A DNA stretch of 8,308 nt from positions 1 through 8,308 of the forward strand of contig JAISQC010000057.1 in assembly GCA_031274465.1 (NCBI GenBank), read 5' to 3'. The notes beneath the pieces were generated by a model, which saw nothing but the letters and a program-made list of their open reading frames with translations, was not told the DNA's origin and did no database searches. A program made the position numbers and the translations under genes. Below are positions 5,944 through 8,308 of the stretch, piece by piece; the stretch's first letter is position 1, and each line of letters begins with the position of its first letter. Source of the DNA: Synergistaceae bacterium. GTDB lineage: Bacteria > Synergistota > Synergistia > Synergistales > Synergistaceae.

Positions 5944-6864
5944 ATGAATAATATGCGAAAAATGTGTGCGGCGGTTTTGGCGTTCGCGCTTACGTGCGGA
6001 CTGATGGCGGGCGTCGGCAGCGCCGCCTCCTACAAGGACACGGTAAAGGAGATAGTCATCTGCTACCTGCCCAACGAAGGCAGCGAGGAGTTCGCCGAGT
6101 ACCGCGGCCTGCTCCAGCGGGAGCTGGGGGACTATCTCGGCATCAAAGTCACCGAGATAAACGCGGCCGACTACAACGCCGTCGTGGAGGCAATGCGCAC
6201 CAAGCACGCCGACATAGCCGCCTTTGGGCCGGTATCCTACGTGCAGGCCGCCGAGCGCTCCGGCGCCGAGGCTTTCGTCTCGGCAGTTCCAAACGGCGAC
6301 AAGAGCCTCGGGGGCTACACGTCCAAGATAATAGTCAAGAGCGGCAGCCCCATCAAAGAGCTCAAAGACCTGCGCGGCAAGACGTTCGCGTTTGTCGATC
6401 CGGCCTCCACGTCCGGCAACTACGTCCCGACCTTGGAGCTGATGAACGCGTTTCCACCGATGAACAACGAGAATTTTCACACAAACGGGGCGTTTTTCTC
6501 GTCGATCAGCTTTTCCGGCAAACACCAGAACGGGCTTCAGGCGGTTCTTAACGGCGATATCGACGCCGCCCCGATAGCGTCGGACATCTTAGACATAGAG
6601 ACCGCCGCAGGGCGCGTGGGCAAAGGCGATGTGACGGTCATACACGAATCGCCGAAAATCCCGGCCTCTCCGATGGCCATGCGCGGCGACCTGCCCGACG
6701 ATCTCAAGGCCGCAATAAAGAAGTTCTTCCTGAACTACAAGAACGACGACTACTTTCAGTTCATGCACGGGCTTGCGCCGGAACAGAAACCCTCGTACGT
6801 CGAAGCCGTAGACAGCGATTACGATTACGTGCGCGACCTGATGGAGAAAGTGATGCCGAAATAA
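5944..6864 (+). CDS. phnD: Periplasmic phosphonate/phosphite-type binding protein PhnD
   Basis: This 306-residue protein is the binding component of a second ABC importer, of the phosphate/phosphite/phosphonate group (PhnD, PtxB, HtxB). A signal peptide with likely cleavage after VGSA (about residue 27) precedes the mature domain, and no lipobox is seen. Family marks are AFGPVSYVQA (FGPVSY 94-99), the anion-binding VDPASTSGNY (D152, S155, T156, S157), and FSGKH (S191, H194) followed by GLQAVLNGDIDAAPI. These Ser/Thr/His residues hold the phosphorus oxyanion in solved relatives. The sequence alone does not settle whether the ligand is an alkylphosphonate, 2-aminoethylphosphonate, phosphite or hypophosphite. 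AGGAGA (5932-5937) provides the ribosome binding site before ATG 5944, only 26 nt after the preceding stop. The next gene begins after 78 nt. Confidence 0.9.
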   Translation: MNNMRKMCAAVLAFALTCGLMAGVGSAASYKDTVKEIVICYLPNEGSEEFAEYRGLLQRELGDYLGIKVTEINAADYNAVVEAMRTKHADIAAFGPVSYVQAAERSGAEAFVSAVPNGDKSLGGYTSKIIVKSGSPIKELKDLRGKTFAFVDPASTSGNYVPTLELMNAFPPMNNENFHTNGAFFSSISFSGKHQNGLQAVLNGDIDAAPIASDILDIETAAGRVGKGDVTVIHESPKIPASPMAMRGDLPDDLKAAIKKFFLNYKNDDYFQFMHGLAPEQKPSYVEAVDSDYDYVRDLMEKVMPK

Positions 6865-6895
6865 ACCCGACTCGGGGATGGAGCGGCCAAAGGAT

Positions 6896-6923
6896 GGGGC
6901 GCGCGTCACCTTCGCGAAGCCCC
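6896..6923 (+). other. Intercistronic hairpin between phnD and phnC
   Basis: GGGGC (6896-6900) pairs with GCCCC (6919-6923), and CGCG (6902-6905) with CGCG (6913-6916), separated by a G/AA internal loop and a 7-nt apical loop. No T-run follows. Hairpins just after binding-protein genes often shield the upstream message from 3' decay and so raise binding protein over permease; that role is inferred here. Confidence 0.4.
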
Positions 6924-6942
6924 TCCGGTCGCGGGGATAGAG

Positions 6943-7734
6943 GTGCTTTGCCCTTTGTGCGATATTCTGGAAGTATTCGATCTCAAAAAAACATACCGCA
7001 GCGCGGACAAACCCGCCGTGAAAAATATAACCTTCTCCATGGCGAAAGGTGAGATAACGGGCGTGATAGGGCCGTCGGGCGCCGGGAAATCCACGCTGCT
7101 TCGATGCATCAACCGCCTTGTCGAGCCGAGTTGCGGCCACATCATGATCGAAGGCGAGGAGATAACCGGCGTGCCCGCCTCCAAGGTGCGCGCCCTCCGC
7201 CGCAGGGTGGGGATGGTCTTCCAGCACTACAATCTGGTGGGCCGCCTCACCGTCATGCAAAACGTCATGCACGGACGCCTTGGGTATATGAGCACTCTGA
7301 GCGGGGTTTTGGGCCTTTATTCCGAGGCGGACAAGAGGCGGGCCGTCGAAATACTGGAGCAGACCGGGCTTGGAGAGTTCCTGTATCATCGCGCGGGCGA
7401 GCTTTCGGGCGGGCAGAAGCAGCGCGTCGGGGTCGTCCGGGCGCTGATGCAGCAGCCGTCGGTCCTGCTGTGCGACGAACCGATAGCGTCGCTCGACCCG
7501 GCCAGCGCGCAGACCGTCATGGAACTCATCAGGAATATCTGCAAAGAGCGGGAGATAGCGTGCCTCGTCAACCTGCACCAGATCGACGCGGCGCTCAAAT
7601 ACACGGACCGCATCATCGGCATGAACGGCGGGGAGGTCGTTTACGACGGCCCGACCGCAAGCCTGTCGGAACGGATGATCGAACGGGTGTACGGCAAGCC
7701 GATGGATCAACTGATGATAAAGGACATCTGCTGA
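6943..7734 (+). CDS. phnC: Phosphonate-type ABC importer ATPase PhnC
   Basis: The 263-residue ATPase powers the PhnD/PhnE importer. It shows Walker A GPSGAGKST (43-51), Q-loop Q94 in MVFQHYNLVGRLTVMQNV, signature LSGGQ (154-158), Walker B VLLCDEP (174-180), the D-loop ASLDP, and switch H212 in NLHQID. The stretches FQHYNLVGRLTV, NLHQIDAALKYTDRI and the ending with GMNGGEVVYDGP are specific to PhnC rather than other importers, and the length is normal. It has no extra C-terminal domain, unlike the MalK-type ATPase of this operon. The start is uncertain: GTG 6943 has only GGGG at 6933-6936, while TTG 6955 has a better site, GAGGTG (6940-6945), 9 nt upstream and would begin the protein at CDILEVFDLKKTY. 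The stop shares one base with the next start (TGATG). Confidence 0.92.
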   Translation: MLCPLCDILEVFDLKKTYRSADKPAVKNITFSMAKGEITGVIGPSGAGKSTLLRCINRLVEPSCGHIMIEGEEITGVPASKVRALRRRVGMVFQHYNLVGRLTVMQNVMHGRLGYMSTLSGVLGLYSEADKRRAVEILEQTGLGEFLYHRAGELSGGQKQRVGVVRALMQQPSVLLCDEPIASLDPASAQTVMELIRNICKEREIACLVNLHQIDAALKYTDRIIGMNGGEVVYDGPTASLSERMIERVYGKPMDQLMIKDIC

Positions 7735-8308
7735 TGGCGTTCCCGAGAGACGGAACCGGCGCCACCGGGAAGATTATGCTCGCCTCGCTCGAGAGCAGGC
7801 GCACGTCGCGCAGGTTCTTATGCGTTCTGTTCGCGCTGTTCGCCGTTTCGACCGGCTTCACGAAATTTAATCCATTGGACGCGCTGATGGCGCAGGGTGA
7901 ATTTTGGAACTTCATCTTCACGGACTTCATACCTCCGTACATGGGAAAATGGGGGGCGCTGTTCGCGGCGGTCGTGCAGACGCTGTACATGGCCATGGGC
8001 GCAACGGGCATCGCGGCGGCGCTGGCGCTGTTTTTGGGATTTCTGGGCACTCCGGCCATCTGCCGCAACAAGACCGTCAACGCCCTCGTCCGCGGATTCG
8101 CCTCATTGCTCCGCAACATCCCAAGCCTCGTATGGGCGTTCATCTTGGTCGCGGCCTTCGGCATCGGCACCGCCGTAGGGGTGGTCTCGCTCGTCATCTC
8201 AAGCGTTGGGGAGCTGACGAGGTATTTCATAGAGACACTGGACGAGATCGCGGGCGAGAACATCGAAGCGCTTGCCGCCACAGGCGCTGGAACGCTCCCG
8301 GTGATAGC
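7734..8308 (+). CDS. phnE: Phosphonate-type ABC importer permease PhnE, cut by window edge
   Basis: The first 191 codons of the permease partner of PhnC and PhnD are present; family members have about 250-290 residues, so roughly a third is missing on the right. Hydrophobic segments fall near residues 27-42, 75-104 and 132-158. The PhnE signature RNIPSLVWAF (127-136), the following AAFGIGTAVGV, and the ATPase-contact motif EALAATGAG (178-186) are clear. Translation starts at ATG 7734 inside TGATG, sharing one base with the phnC stop, with AAAGGA (7719-7724) 9 nt upstream. The frame has no internal stop and runs off the end. Whether a second phnE, phosphonate catabolism genes or a regulator follows cannot be seen. 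Confidence 0.9.
   Translation, partial: MAFPRDGTGATGKIMLASLESRRTSRRFLCVLFALFAVSTGFTKFNPLDALMAQGEFWNFIFTDFIPPYMGKWGALFAAVVQTLYMAMGATGIAAALALFLGFLGTPAICRNKTVNALVRGFASLLRNIPSLVWAFILVAAFGIGTAVGVVSLVISSVGELTRYFIETLDEIAGENIEALAATGAGTLPVI

Noticed and set aside
6910..6919. Perfect 10-bp palindrome CTTCGCGAAG as a regulator site
   Set aside because: It lies within the phnD-phnC hairpin region, has no promoter beside it, and is short enough to be part of the RNA structure or chance.

Overview
The window looks like part of a chromosome from a Gram-negative bacterium with fairly GC-rich genes. Both solute-binding proteins carry ordinary Sec signal peptides without a lipobox, which suits periplasmic proteins rather than the lipoproteins of Gram-positive bacteria. 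The genes use ATA (Ile) and AGG (Arg) codons freely despite their GC content. That habit reminds me of Synergistota, but this is only a guess and no phylogenetic marker is present.

Layout. Positions 1-171 hold the 3' end of a PIN-domain (VapC/FitB-type) toxin gene. Positions 172-674 are an AT-rich stretch without an intact conventional gene. It holds, on the minus strand, the start of a Phd/YefM-type antitoxin that breaks off after about 16 recognisable residues, with a good promoter and ribosome binding site still in place. It also holds the probable plus-strand control region of the operon to the right. From 675 to the right edge, eight genes run on the plus strand, all tightly spaced: a PHP-domain metal-dependent hydrolase (GTG start), a Ugp/MalK-type ATPase, two CUT1-type permeases, a UgpB-like solute-binding protein, then PhnD, PhnC and the first 191 codons of PhnE. 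Four junctions overlap by 1 or 4 bases (ATGA or TGATG), which points to one translationally coupled operon.

How they fit together. UgpB/A/E/C-type systems import sn-glycerol-3-phosphate and glycerophosphodiesters. PhnD/C/E-type systems import phosphonates, phosphite or related phosphorus oxyanions. PHP proteins are metal-dependent phosphoesterases or related hydrolases. Together they suggest a phosphorus-scavenging operon taking up two classes of phosphorus compound, with a cytoplasmic hydrolase to act on an imported ester. In support, two copies of TTTTACATSGG lie 22 bp apart just upstream of a TATACT -10-like box (544-587), an arrangement resembling a PhoB/PhoP box. This regulation and the substrates are inference. 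No C-P lyase gene is visible, though the operon continues beyond the window.
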